Origin: CAZHNW01 sp942491575
GTDB taxonomy: Bacteria > Spirochaetota > UBA4802 > UBA5550
Direction: 5' to 3'
NCBI GenBank assembly: GCA_942491575.1
Contig: CALOBT010000025.1
Location: 1,054,001-1,118,000, forward strand
DNA: 64,000 nucleotides
In this document: positions 1 through 8,413 of the stretch, one piece after another
Layout of the letters: every line of letters starts with the position of its first letter
Numbering within the stretch: the first letter of the stretch is position 1
Translations under genes and position numbers: made by a program
Notes under the pieces: generated by a model
Seen by the model: only the letters and a program-made list of their open reading frames with translations
Told to the model about the DNA's origin: nothing
The model's database searches: none

Positions 1-385
1 CGTCACGTTTTTTCTCCTGAAGCTGCAACAGACTTTCCCGTTCATAGCGCTGCTTAACTTCATGAATAAAGTCTTCCGCCATCCGTTTCTTTACCAGGGG
101 TTCGTAGCCTGAGCCAGTAATGGCCTGTAATTTTTTGGATTCTTCTTCGGTAAGAAATACATTCCTCTCCCGTACAAATTCGAGGAATCCCCCCACAACA
201 TCTTCAAGCTGTACCGCGGCATTTTTTTCCCTCATCCCTTCATCACCGGACTTCATACTTTCTACGAGTCGGGAAAATTTTCCGATGTAATCGCTATGCT
301 CCTTAGAGAACACCTCAATGCCGCCAAATTTCCTGCTGAGCCTCTGCTGCAGGTGGGCCTTTATGTCAGGATTATGTTTGGTCAT
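1..385 (-). CDS. Unknown protein, N-terminal part only (cut by window edge)
   Basis: An open frame reads on the minus strand from an ATG at 385-383 to base 1 without a stop, giving the first 128 residues (begins MTKHNPDIKAHLQQ). The visible part is strongly charged and looks mainly helical. It has no signal peptide, membrane segment or motif I recognise, and its last 30 residues are rich in Glu, Lys, Arg and Gln, as in a coiled coil. No good Shine-Dalgarno sequence precedes the ATG, so the start could differ. The gene diverges from the EamA transporter, with about 180 bp of A/T-rich spacer between them. I assign no function. Confidence 0.6.
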   Translation of the reverse strand, partial: MTKHNPDIKAHLQQRLSRKFGGIEVFSKEHSDYIGKFSRLVESMKSGDEGMREKNAAVQLEDVVGGFLEFVRERNVFLTEEESKKLQAITGSGYEPLVKKRMAEDFIHEVKQRYERESLLQLQEKKRD

Positions 386-565
386 TATTACTATTCTTAA
401 AAGCCAATATAACTATTGATTATTTTTAAAGCCTTCCAATTTATTATAAGATAATCAGGAATCAATGCGAAAATTATTTTTTCCTGAAAATATTAAAATT
501 ACTTGCCAATACCGGAGCAGACCAACTCCCTGATTGGTAGAATTTAAAATGAGAATACTCAAACA

Positions 566-1444
566 ATGCTGAAGAAAAAAACCAGCGCGGCAACCATAAC
601 CGCCCTCATCCTGGCGATGATTCTCTGGGCAAGCTCCTTTATTGCCCTGAAAATTGCCTTTCGCGGTTATCACCCCATGGTGGTAATTTTCGGCCGCATG
701 TTTGTTGCAAGTATAGTATTCCTGATCTTTTTTCCCCTTTTAAAAGGAAACCGGATAATAAAAAAGGATATCAAGTACCTGGTACTGATGGCTTTTTTCG
801 AACCATGCCTCTATTTTGTTCTGGAAGCAAAGGCCCTCCAGTATACCGGGGCAGCCCAGGCGGGCATGATCACCTCCCTTTTCCCCATGACCGTCGGCAT
901 CGGTGCAGCTCTCTTTTTGAAGGAAGTTGTTACCCCGCGAACAATACTTGGCTTTCTTATCGCCGCCGCCGGGGCAGCATGGCTCAGCCTGTCCGGTGAC
1001 ATTTCCGAGGCGGCGCCGAATCCACTCCTGGGAAATACCCTGGAATTCCTCGCCATGGTGAGCGGTACCGGGTATGCCCTTCTGTTAAAAAACCTGACAA
1101 GCCGCTACAGCCCCTTTTTCCTGACGGCATTTCAGGCCTTTGTTGGAAGTTTCTTTTTCTTCCCCCTCATGTTCTTCTCGGATGCCCCTGCGGTTCCTGA
1201 ACTCCACCTGGTTCCTCTTTTAGCCATAATATATCTCGGTGTCGGAGTGACCCTCGGGGGATACGGTCTCTATAACTTCGGAGTAAGCCGCATGCCTGCA
1301 AGCCGCGCCACAGCCTTTGTGAACCTGATACCGATTTTTTCCCTCATTCTTGCATGGCTGATACTTGGTGAAACCTTCAACAAGTGGCAGTATATGGCCT
1401 CAGCCATTATACTTACAGGGGTTTTCATCAGCCAGAAACAGTAA
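566..1444 (+). CDS. EamA/DMT-family membrane transporter
   Basis: A 292-residue integral membrane protein with about ten hydrophobic helices in two homologous halves (roughly residues 10-140 and 155-290), the usual build and length of EamA (drug/metabolite transporter) permeases. Members export amino acids, nucleosides or other small metabolites from the cytoplasm; the substrate cannot be read from sequence. The ATG at 566 is used because it opens directly onto the first helix (ALILAMILWASSFIALK). An ATG at 549 is out of frame. The gene stands alone, diverging from the partial gene at 385 and followed by a 180-bp spacer with a promoter for the next gene. Confidence 0.85.
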   Translation: MLKKKTSAATITALILAMILWASSFIALKIAFRGYHPMVVIFGRMFVASIVFLIFFPLLKGNRIIKKDIKYLVLMAFFEPCLYFVLEAKALQYTGAAQAGMITSLFPMTVGIGAALFLKEVVTPRTILGFLIAAAGAAWLSLSGDISEAAPNPLLGNTLEFLAMVSGTGYALLLKNLTSRYSPFFLTAFQAFVGSFFFFPLMFFSDAPAVPELHLVPLLAIIYLGVGVTLGGYGLYNFGVSRMPASRATAFVNLIPIFSLILAWLILGETFNKWQYMASAIILTGVFISQKQ

Positions 1445-1525
1445 TCCTCCTGAATTCTTTATAAACTTCCCCCCTGATAAAAAATTATTAAATTCCTGTA
1501 ACTTTAGCATATTCTAAAATACTAA

Positions 1526-1554
1526 TTTACTTTCTGTAATTAAATGTATATAAT
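1526..1554 (+). promoter_or_regulatory. Putative sigma70 promoter for the TrxR-like gene
   Basis: TTTACT (1526-1531) and TATAAT (1549-1554) are separated by 17 bp in an A/T-rich spacer. The start would lie near 1561, giving a leader of about 65 nt before the ATG at 1627. Assigned from consensus match and spacing only. Confidence 0.45.
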
Positions 1555-1626
1555 TCATCTTTGGAATTGATATTACTGTACGAAAAGGCATTATTACATA
1601 CAGGGGAATAAATCAGGAGGTTTAAT

Positions 1627-2526
1627 ATGAAGGAAGTTGAAGTACTTATAATAGGTCAGGGGCCTGCGGGGCTCTCATCGGCAATTTATGCAGCCCGTGC
1701 CGGTCTCAATACGATGATCCTCGGCTGTGATCCTAAAATTGCCGGGGACTACGATATTGACAATTATTTCGGTTTCGAGGAAACAATATCAGGGAGGGAA
1801 CTCATCGACCGGGGAATCCGCCAGGCGGACCGTTTCGGTGTGAAAATGAAATGTGACCGGGCACTCTCCATTCATTTTGATGATTCGGGGAAGTATAAAG
1901 TCAAAACGGTGGCAGAGGAAATCCTCGCCTGCTCAGTAATCCTCGCAACGGGTGTATCCAGGAAGAAACCCCCTGTATCGAATCTCGATGAATATGAAGG
2001 CCGCGGTGTCTCCTACTGCGTAAGCTGTGACGGTTTTTTCTTCAGGGATAAAAAAGTAATGGTTGCCGGGGAAGGAAACTATGCGGCCAACCAGGCCATT
2101 GAACTAAAGGAATACACACCAAATGTATCCATTGCCACACTGGGCAAAAAATCTACTTTATCCGAAGAATATTTGAAAAAACTGGAGGATCTTGAAATTG
2201 AGATAATAGAGAAAAATATCAGCACACTCAATGGAAAGGATAAACTTACTTCAGTCACCTTCGAAGACGGTACCGATAACGAAACCGACGGACTATTTAT
2301 CGCCATGGGGGATGCATCATCACTCGACTTTGCTCTGAGCCTAGGGGTATTCACTGAAGGAAACTTTATACAGGTTGACCGGGAAATGCAAACAAATGCA
2401 CCGGGCATCTTTGCCGCAGGTGACTGTACCGGGGGATTTCTCCAGATAAGCGTTGCCGTTGGCGAGGGGGCCATTGCTGCAAAATCAGCAATTGAGTATG
2501 TGAGAAAAATATGCCGGGGGAAGTAG
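1627..2526 (+). CDS. Thioredoxin-reductase-like FAD oxidoreductase with atypical NAD(P) site
   Basis: A 299-residue two-domain flavoprotein of the thioredoxin reductase fold. Residues 8-26 hold the FAD motif (GQGPAG), the redox pair is Cys131-Val-Ser-Cys134 followed by DG, and the C-terminal FAD motif GDCTGG is at 265-270. The NADPH domain is unusual: the family's GGGDSA motif is replaced by GEGNYA (148-153), and the basic residues that normally contact the NADPH 2'-phosphate after the second strand are not evident. That suggests an electron donor other than NADPH, as in ferredoxin- or flavin-linked relatives. Canonical enzymes are somewhat longer (about 310-320 aa). A strong AGGAGG Shine-Dalgarno precedes the ATG. 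No thioredoxin gene is adjacent. Confidence 0.8.
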   Translation: MKEVEVLIIGQGPAGLSSAIYAARAGLNTMILGCDPKIAGDYDIDNYFGFEETISGRELIDRGIRQADRFGVKMKCDRALSIHFDDSGKYKVKTVAEEILACSVILATGVSRKKPPVSNLDEYEGRGVSYCVSCDGFFFRDKKVMVAGEGNYAANQAIELKEYTPNVSIATLGKKSTLSEEYLKKLEDLEIEIIEKNISTLNGKDKLTSVTFEDGTDNETDGLFIAMGDASSLDFALSLGVFTEGNFIQVDREMQTNAPGIFAAGDCTGGFLQISVAVGEGAIAAKSAIEYVRKICRGK

Positions 2527-2560
2527 TCCCGGATACCATCTGATGATAATACGTATCGAA

Positions 2561-2609
2561 AATCGACTGGCCTGTAACGGCAGTCTGCCTGCCAGTCGAT
2601 TAAGTTTTT
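2561..2609 (+). terminator. Hairpin terminator between convergent genes
   Basis: A perfect 11-bp stem (AATCGACTGGC at 2561-2571 with GCCAGTCGATT at 2591-2601), a 19-nt loop, then AAG and TTTTT. It lies between the plus-strand oxidoreductase gene and the convergent minus-strand transglutaminase-like gene. The T-run is on the plus-strand side. Confidence 0.6.
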
Positions 2610-2622
2610 CCGTTAATGAACA

Positions 2623-3537
2623 TCAGGGGAATTCTCGAAGGGGGCCATTTATGAAAAGAATGCCCTTCTCAAGAAAAAGATTTGTATCAAGCTCAACTAT
2701 TCGAAATATTTTCTTTACAGGCACATGGCGGGAAAAGGCCCTTTTCAGGTCCGTATTCCTGGGAAACCTGGATAAGCCGTACTGGTCCAGGAGATATATA
2801 TTATTATTGATTCGTGCTATTACCAGGAGATGGATATCCCTCGTGACATTCCTCCCCGTTTGAATACCCGCTACCACTGCGGGGATTCCCTGACTTCGCA
2901 AAAAATAGAGGTTTAACTGGGCAAATTCACTGCAGTCACCGGAACGCCGGCGAAAAGCCTCCCTGAAATCAGGATTATCTGAAACAGAATAACGTGTCGT
3001 CAGCCTGGTATAGGAGAACCAGAATACCATGTTTACCAGTTTTTCTCCTTTAAGTGCTTTAAACCTCGCTGCAAAATACAGGGGATCTTTTTGATAAAAT
3101 TCATTATTGTTTACATAGAAGCAGGATAGAACCAGTTTTTCACGAAGATCTGACTTTAAACGGTTTTCAACCTGCAGAAGCGGTATCGCATTCATTCCAT
3201 AAATATCTGCCAGGGATATGGCACGGGCCAGGAAGGATGCGATTTCCAGCTTTTCCACATTCCCGACTGAATATTTTTTATCGCAAGTTTTTATTTTCTC
3301 GTATCGATTGAGTATCCCCTTCAGTCTCCCCTCTTTAGCGAGTCTGATTATTTCCGATAAATTTTCCCTTGTCTGGATTTTTCCGGTAAAGGAAGTGAAA
3401 GCTCTTAAGTCAGAGAATACTTTTTCATCCAAAGAATAAGAAAAAGCCTTGCACAGGGTGGGGTTATTTACCAGAATAGGTTCAACAATTGCCAATAATA
3501 TAGCAAATAGAGATATGCATACACTTATACGGAGCAC
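2623..3537 (-). CDS. Transglutaminase-like cysteine protein, exported
   Basis: A 304-residue protein with an N-terminal hydrophobic segment (residues 3-20, signal peptide or anchor) and a C-terminal transglutaminase-like fold. The expected Cys-His-Asp triad is visible as Cys202 in SGDCSEFAQL, His236 in RDIHLLV and Asp251 in LLDQYG, with the family phrase LRSQGIPAVV between them. Such bacterial proteins are usually proteases, amidases or peptide-crosslinking enzymes acting outside the cytoplasm; the substrate here is unknown. Residues 40-170 are helical and unrecognised. The gene is monocistronic: convergent with the oxidoreductase gene and divergent from the TolC-like operon. Confidence 0.7.
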   Translation of the reverse strand: MLRISVCISLFAILLAIVEPILVNNPTLCKAFSYSLDEKVFSDLRAFTSFTGKIQTRENLSEIIRLAKEGRLKGILNRYEKIKTCDKKYSVGNVEKLEIASFLARAISLADIYGMNAIPLLQVENRLKSDLREKLVLSCFYVNNNEFYQKDPLYFAARFKALKGEKLVNMVFWFSYTRLTTRYSVSDNPDFREAFRRRSGDCSEFAQLNLYFLRSQGIPAVVAGIQTGRNVTRDIHLLVIARINNNIYLLDQYGLSRFPRNTDLKRAFSRHVPVKKIFRIVELDTNLFLEKGILFINGPLREFP

Positions 3538-3675
3538 TTTCTTCCTTTTTTTGAAACCCTTTTATATATAAACTCTCTCATATGCTTTGTTATTAAAAAC
3601 GGCGCTTAATCTGAATATCAGCCTTTATATTCAATCAATGAAAAATTTATTAAGAAATTTATTTTTTTCTATTCA

Positions 3676-3704
3676 TTGACAAAGTTATCAGGATTTATTA
3701 TCTG
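3676..3704 (+). promoter_or_regulatory. Possible promoter of the TolC-MlaC-RND operon
   Basis: A perfect TTGACA (3676-3681) with TATCTG (3699-3704) after 17 bp; a TATTAT at 3696-3701 offers a 14-bp alternative. If this is the -35 box, the TTG at 3676 is not a start codon and the first gene begins at the ATG at 3733. Confidence 0.35.
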
Positions 3705-3732
3705 GTTACGATTAAAAACTATGGTCTATTTT

Positions 3733-5115
3733 ATGAATAAAATCCCAATATTTGTACTCATTTTTTTTTTAGCGCCCATAATTGTCTCGGCAAATGAGAA
3801 CAGGGCAAACAGGATTAGTCTTAAGGATGCGATAAATAATGCGCGCCAGTATAATCCAATATTCAAAAAAGATTATCGCGCATTGAAATCTGAGGCTGAC
3901 CTATCCAAAATTAATGTGATCCGTTTTTTCCCGGACATGGCTGTAAAGATGCAAACCGGCCTGGTACCGGAAGCAAGGGGCGACTATACGAGTTCACCCG
4001 ATTCAGCCTCTGATCTTGACGGACTTGGACCATTTTACCAGTTTGAATTCAAACTTTCCTATCCAATCTACACCTTTGGACGATATACCAACGCCAAAAA
4101 GGCGGCAAGACTCGGTATTGATATTGGAAAGGCAAAAACCACCTATGAGAGAGAAAAATATCTACTGACGGTGATAAAAAGTTACTGGTCTCTTTCGGCA
4201 GCCAGGGAAATGACAGAAATGGCAGCTGAAATGCAAAAGAACTTCGACAAGCTGCAAAAGGAGACCCAGGAGAGGCTTCTCGATGAAAATTCAGACATTA
4301 CAGACAGCCATTTACTTGAACTGAAGTCAAATGCATACAATATCTCGGAGATCCATCAAAGCAGCATTTCCGGTGAAAGATATGCTGAGAAGGTTCTTCA
4401 TGAAATTACCGGACTCAGGGTGGATACAAGTTCAGAGGTCGGCAAAGAGGAAGTCCCATCCATGACTTTTAAGGAAAACGATCTTCCGCAAATTATCGCC
4501 ATTTCAAGAAGAAGTCACTACCAGTTCAAGGGTATGCAGAGTGCAGCCAGGGCGATTAAGGCAAAAATAAAATATACAAGCAGTACGCAGCTCCCTATTT
4601 TATATTTCGCAGGTGCCTATAAATATGGAATTGCTCCCAACAGAACTGATATCTCAAATCCATTTCTGGTAGACGGCTATAATTATAACAGCCTCGGCAC
4701 CTATATTGGACTGAAATGGGACTTGAATTTTTTGTCGGTACAAAAAGATCTTAAAAAACTGGAATATGATTACAAAATACTATCGAATGAAATAAAAACA
4801 GTCGGTAAAAAATTAAAGCTTGATCTGCATAAAGCCTTCTCCAATGTTCAGGACAGGGAATTACTTCTAAAAAAATGTCAATCGAGCCTGAAAAGTTCAA
4901 AAACATGGCTGAGACTGACACTTGACAACTGGGAAATGGGTATCGGAGAACCCACACCTGCAATCAAGGCATACAGGATTTATTATGACCTGTGGGCATC
5001 GGAAATTAAAATGAAATACAGGCTTAACATCTCCATTGCACAACTTGCTTTTGCAATGGGTGATATAACGCATTATACAAGGTGGTTGAAAAATGAAAAA
5101 ATTAATTTTAAGTAG
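3733..5115 (+). CDS. TolC-family outer-membrane channel protein
   Basis: A 460-residue outer membrane efflux protein. Residues 1-20 from the ATG at 3733 form a clear signal peptide (MNKIPIFVLIFFLAPIIVSA). The rest has the two-fold repeat of long amphipathic helices and beta segments typical of TolC homologues, including a Gly/Pro/Tyr-rich strand region near the middle (PIYTFGRYTNAKKAA). The frame is open upstream to a TTG at 3676, but that TTG lies in a TTGACA box and the extra residues would disrupt the signal peptide. The last 23 bp overlap the MlaC-like gene, so translation is coupled. With the MlaC-like and RND proteins it could form an envelope-spanning export route. Confidence 0.8.
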   Translation: MNKIPIFVLIFFLAPIIVSANENRANRISLKDAINNARQYNPIFKKDYRALKSEADLSKINVIRFFPDMAVKMQTGLVPEARGDYTSSPDSASDLDGLGPFYQFEFKLSYPIYTFGRYTNAKKAARLGIDIGKAKTTYEREKYLLTVIKSYWSLSAAREMTEMAAEMQKNFDKLQKETQERLLDENSDITDSHLLELKSNAYNISEIHQSSISGERYAEKVLHEITGLRVDTSSEVGKEEVPSMTFKENDLPQIIAISRRSHYQFKGMQSAARAIKAKIKYTSSTQLPILYFAGAYKYGIAPNRTDISNPFLVDGYNYNSLGTYIGLKWDLNFLSVQKDLKKLEYDYKILSNEIKTVGKKLKLDLHKAFSNVQDRELLLKKCQSSLKSSKTWLRLTLDNWEMGIGEPTPAIKAYRIYYDLWASEIKMKYRLNISIAQLAFAMGDITHYTRWLKNEKINFK

Positions 5116-5686
5116 TATTATCCTTAGTCTGCTGTTGGGTTTCGTAACACTCAATGCTGCACAATCACCAATAGGAGTGATCAAGTCGTCTAATACACGT
5201 GTGCAGAATATTCTCAAAGGTAAAGACAAGGTCGATCCTGTAACAGAAAAAAAGATATATGGGATAATTGATGGTATGACCAGCTGGTCATACATTTCCA
5301 GAAACGCAACAAGGCTTTCATGCCTTAAACTAACAAAGGCACAGTGTGATACATTCAACAATACATTTCAAAAATTACTGAAGGTATCATCGATAAAAAA
5401 GACCGGCCGTTACCGTGCAGATGGATTTGAATACCTTGGCCAGAGAGTTACCGGTCGAAACGCAGTAGTAAAAACTATTGCCATCTATAAAAAGGATCGA
5501 GTTGTGCTTGACTATCACCTAAGTTTCGTCAGCGGCAAATGGCTTGTGACAAACTATGTAGTCGACGATGTCAATACCATTCGTAACTACAAAAAACAAT
5601 TCAGGTTGATGTTCAGGAGTAAATCATTCACTCAGGTAATCAATGTCCTCAACAACCGTATCAAAAGATACGAACAGGAATTATAA
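5093..5686 (+). CDS. MlaC/Ttg2D-like periplasmic phospholipid-binding protein
   Basis: A 197-residue exported protein (signal peptide about 1-22, ending LNAAQS) with the MlaC (toluene tolerance Ttg2) architecture: helical N-terminal half, then a beta-sheet core with GFEYLGQRVTGRNAVVKTIAIYKKDRVVLDYHL and SGKWLVTNYVVDDV, and a helical tail containing FRSKSFTQVINVLNNRI. MlaC proteins ferry phospholipids across the periplasm between membrane complexes. No mlaD/E/F genes are nearby; the partners here are a TolC-like channel and an MMPL/RND protein, so a lipid-shuttling role in export is inferred. The start overlaps the upstream gene by 23 bp. Confidence 0.8.
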   Translation: MKKLILSSIILSLLLGFVTLNAAQSPIGVIKSSNTRVQNILKGKDKVDPVTEKKIYGIIDGMTSWSYISRNATRLSCLKLTKAQCDTFNNTFQKLLKVSSIKKTGRYRADGFEYLGQRVTGRNAVVKTIAIYKKDRVVLDYHLSFVSGKWLVTNYVVDDVNTIRNYKKQFRLMFRSKSFTQVINVLNNRIKRYEQEL

Positions 5687-5698
5687 ACCTGGCACACC

Positions 5699-5727
5699 GA
5701 TACAGCCGGGACAATCCCGGTTGTATC
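5699..5727 (+). other. Intercistronic hairpin between mlaC-like and RND genes
   Basis: A 13-bp stem (GATACAGCCGGGA with TCCCGGTTGTATC, one G-U pair) closes a 3-nt loop just after the mlaC-like stop. No T-run follows, so it is more likely an mRNA-stabilising or processing hairpin than an intrinsic terminator. Confidence 0.5.
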
Positions 5728-5777
5728 TCAAATCAGGCAAATCTAACTAACCCATGTAAAATCCGGAGTTTATCTTC

Positions 5778-8192
5778 ATGAAGCTTTCATTAAACGATAT
5801 TATAAAAAAATGGTGCAGGATATCATACAGGCATCCATATATCATACTTGTACTGGCAATTGCCATTACCATTCCTGCATTCTTTCAAACTCAAAAAATA
5901 CGACTCGACACAAAATTGTTAAGATTACTGCCGAAACACAGTACGGCTTCGGTTTTAAGCAAAGAACTTGAAGGGGTCGCAAGAGAGGGGGGAAGTTTTA
6001 CGGTCATTCTTGAAGATAAAACAAAAAAGAACCTTAAGAAGGCACTCCTTGAAAGCGTCGCCAGGATAGAAAAACTTGAGGGAGTTGATTACTGCGATTA
6101 TACATGGCCACTTGACTATATAAAAAAATACCGATACCTGCTGCTCACCTCTGACAACCTGGATATTATATTTACCGAGCTGATCAAATGGGAAGCAGAA
6201 GCAAGTCCCTTCGTGGAAAACCTGGTTGACGGGGAAGGAGAAAAAGGAGCCAAAAAAGAATCCTTCGGGGAAAGAGAAGAACGCGAGAACATGGAGAAAA
6301 ATCTCATCAAGTACCTGAACCTGACTCCCTACCATGAAAGTGAAGACAAGACTGTAATGGGAATTAATGTCAAAACATTAAAAGGGATTAAAGATTTCGG
6401 AAAGGTGCGTCGTCTTCAGGCGAATATCCAGACAATTCTTGATGACATAAATAAAAAATATAATGTCTGGGCAGGTATTGGCGGATCTCATGTGAATAAA
6501 ACTATTGAATATGATATTATTACCAACGATATCAGCCGCTCAGGAATAATTGCCGGATCTCTCATCCTGTTAATTCTCCTTCTTACATTTAGATCTGTTC
6601 TCCCTCTGGTTCCCGTTGTCCTTCCCCTTGCAATGGGACTCATATGGGGTTTTGCCTTTATTCCGTCTATTATGGAAGGCCTGAACCTGATAACAGCATT
6701 TCTGGCACTGATTATTTTCGGTATGGGTGTTGACTATTCCATTCACCTGGTTAAGAGATTCCAACTGGAACTCTCCTCATCGGAGCCAGAAGGTGCCCTG
6801 ATAGAATCATATCTTTCTACAGGATCTTCCATTATCGTTTCCGCCTTTACTACGGCTGTCGCCCTGCTGCTGCTGGCATTTTCAGAATTCCGTGGATTCT
6901 CTGAATTCGGTATTATTTCTGCAATTTCCATTTTTTCTGTATTGGCTGCCATGTATCTCACACTTCCTTCAATATTGATAATCAGCCATCGTTTGCACCT
7001 TATCAAACCGAAAGATCTCTCCTCTCACTTTTCAATATTGCCGAAAAAATGGCTTACCTACGGACTGCTTGGATCAACGGCACTTGCACTGATAATTTCA
7101 ATTTTCTTTATGAAATTTGATTTCAATCTGCGTAATGTTACTGTTAAAAAGGGAGATCACCCCGAAATAAAAGATGTGCGGATTCGCCACAAGAAAGTTT
7201 ACAGCACAACCACATCACCGGGAGCGGTATATCTGGCAAAAGATATAAAAAGCCTGGATGCAGCCCTCGATACCGTTTCAACAGAAAAATCAAAAGAAAA
7301 TCCTTCAATTTTCGGCAGAGTAAGAAGTATTCGTCAATATGCACCCCGGAATGAAGAATTCAATAAAAGAATAGCCCTCATTGGTGAAATAAAAGAGCAA
7401 TTGCAGGGATCCTGGATCCGTCATGTGAAAGATGAGGACAGAAAACGGCTGATTGATGATTTTAAAGCATGGAAAATGCCCGATATCAAACAACCGCCAC
7501 TGAGTGAAATTCCGCATACTTTCAAAAAGGGATACACCTCAAAAGACGGATCAGGAAGACTACTGCTGAATATTCATCCTTATGCTGACCGCAAGGACGG
7601 CAGAAATGCCATGAAGTTTACAGATAAACTTTACAGGTTAAAAATGCCGGAGGGGGTTATCGGCCCCATAGGTGAGACCGCTGTTTTTGCAGAAATTCTC
7701 TGGATAGTTCTCAGTGAAGCTCCATGGCTCAGTATATTCACGTTCCTCGGTATTTTCATTCTGGTATTTATCAATAATCGATCCGTAAAGGAAACAATTT
7801 GGATTCTTACTCCACTGGCGACGGGATTAATTCTCACCTTTGGAGTGATTGCTGTTCTCGGTATTAATATCAATTTTTTCAATATTGTTGTTATCCCTGC
7901 CCTGCTCGGCATGGGAGTGGATGATGGCGTTCATTATTTTCGTCGATGGAAAGAAAAAGAAAATGATACACTGGGTACACAAAAAGAAATGTTTGAACCA
8001 TTAACAGTAACTACAATTACTACAATGCTGGGATATTCAGGTATGGTCTTTGCTCATCATCCCGGCATCAGGTCAATAGGTATATTTGCCTGCATTGGTT
8101 TGTTAATTATCTGGGCAACATCACTTTTCCTTCTTCCAGGCCTGCTGAGCCTGGTGGAAAAAAAAATAAAGGTAAATTCTCGTAAGAATTAG
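5778..8192 (+). CDS. MMPL/RND-superfamily transporter with sterol-sensing-domain architecture
   Basis: An 804-residue inner-membrane protein. One helix near residues 19-37 is followed by a large periplasmic domain (to about 250), a block of five helices (about 255-400) and a sixth near 425-445. The pattern then repeats with a second periplasmic domain and helices from about 645 to 790. The signature at the end of an internal helix occurs twice, GMGVDYSIH (about 315-323) and GMGVDDGVH (about 711-719), showing the two-fold RND repeat. The length matches the MMPL/HpnN-like lipid transporters rather than 1,000-residue drug pumps. Its partners, MlaC-like and TolC-like, support lipid or hopanoid-like cargo. 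A CGGAG Shine-Dalgarno precedes the ATG. Confidence 0.8.
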   Translation: MKLSLNDIIKKWCRISYRHPYIILVLAIAITIPAFFQTQKIRLDTKLLRLLPKHSTASVLSKELEGVAREGGSFTVILEDKTKKNLKKALLESVARIEKLEGVDYCDYTWPLDYIKKYRYLLLTSDNLDIIFTELIKWEAEASPFVENLVDGEGEKGAKKESFGEREERENMEKNLIKYLNLTPYHESEDKTVMGINVKTLKGIKDFGKVRRLQANIQTILDDINKKYNVWAGIGGSHVNKTIEYDIITNDISRSGIIAGSLILLILLLTFRSVLPLVPVVLPLAMGLIWGFAFIPSIMEGLNLITAFLALIIFGMGVDYSIHLVKRFQLELSSSEPEGALIESYLSTGSSIIVSAFTTAVALLLLAFSEFRGFSEFGIISAISIFSVLAAMYLTLPSILIISHRLHLIKPKDLSSHFSILPKKWLTYGLLGSTALALIISIFFMKFDFNLRNVTVKKGDHPEIKDVRIRHKKVYSTTTSPGAVYLAKDIKSLDAALDTVSTEKSKENPSIFGRVRSIRQYAPRNEEFNKRIALIGEIKEQLQGSWIRHVKDEDRKRLIDDFKAWKMPDIKQPPLSEIPHTFKKGYTSKDGSGRLLLNIHPYADRKDGRNAMKFTDKLYRLKMPEGVIGPIGETAVFAEILWIVLSEAPWLSIFTFLGIFILVFINNRSVKETIWILTPLATGLILTFGVIAVLGININFFNIVVIPALLGMGVDDGVHYFRRWKEKENDTLGTQKEMFEPLTVTTITTMLGYSGMVFAHHPGIRSIGIFACIGLLIIWATSLFLLPGLLSLVEKKIKVNSRKN

Positions 8193-8213
8193 TAATATTT
8201 TTCAACATTATTC

Positions 8214-8243
8214 TTGACAATTCACCGGAAGTGACTTTATTAT
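8214..8243 (+). promoter_or_regulatory. Strong sigma70-type promoter
   Basis: TTGACA (8214-8219), 18 bp, TATTAT (8238-8243). The start site would fall near 8250, inside a 38-bp palindrome and 47 nt before a strong terminator hairpin. Confidence 0.55.
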
Positions 8244-8268
8244 GTCAAGCGTGACACATTAAAGTCAC
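8231..8268. promoter_or_regulatory. 38-bp nested palindrome over the -10 box (operator candidate)
   Basis: The sequence is symmetrical about 8249/8250 with 16 of 19 positions paired: outer arms GTGACTTTA and TAAAGTCAC, inner arms TGTCA and TGACA. It covers the -10 hexamer and expected start site of the 8214 promoter, the usual place for a repressor operator. It could also fold as an RNA hairpin if transcribed from upstream. Confidence 0.5.
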
Positions 8269-8329
8269 AATTTCTGGTAACAGGATTGTATAATATGGCT
8301 GCCTGACTATTCAAGCAGCCTTTTTTTTT
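8250..8329 (+). ncRNA. Candidate short RNA or attenuated leader of about 80 nt
   Basis: The interval runs from the predicted start of the 8214 promoter to the T-run of the 8297-8329 terminator. It holds no plausible coding frame. It may be a small RNA, or the aborted leader of the ybaK-like gene that starts 85 bp beyond. No known RNA family is recognised, so this is an inference from the promoter and terminator geometry. Confidence 0.3.
8297..8329 (+). terminator. Intrinsic terminator
   Basis: GGCTGC (8297-8302) pairs with GCAGCC (8315-8320), an inner TGA/TCA pairing extends the stem, and nine T follow immediately. It can end both the TolC-MlaC-RND operon and the short transcript from 8250. 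Confidence 0.85.
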
Positions 8330-8413
8330 ACAAAAATCTGGTTTCCTCCCCGTTAGCATGTATATTTAGATTAGAAGTACTCTGAAAATTTTATTCGCAT
8401 GAGGAGGATGGTT

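Noticed and set aside
2543..2863. 106-codon plus-strand frame after the oxidoreductase gene
   Set aside because: Runs through the terminator hairpin and then antisense to the transglutaminase-like gene.
3676..3732. TTG start extending the TolC-like protein by 19 residues
   Set aside because: The TTG is part of a TTGACA promoter-like box, has no Shine-Dalgarno, and the added residues spoil an otherwise normal signal peptide.
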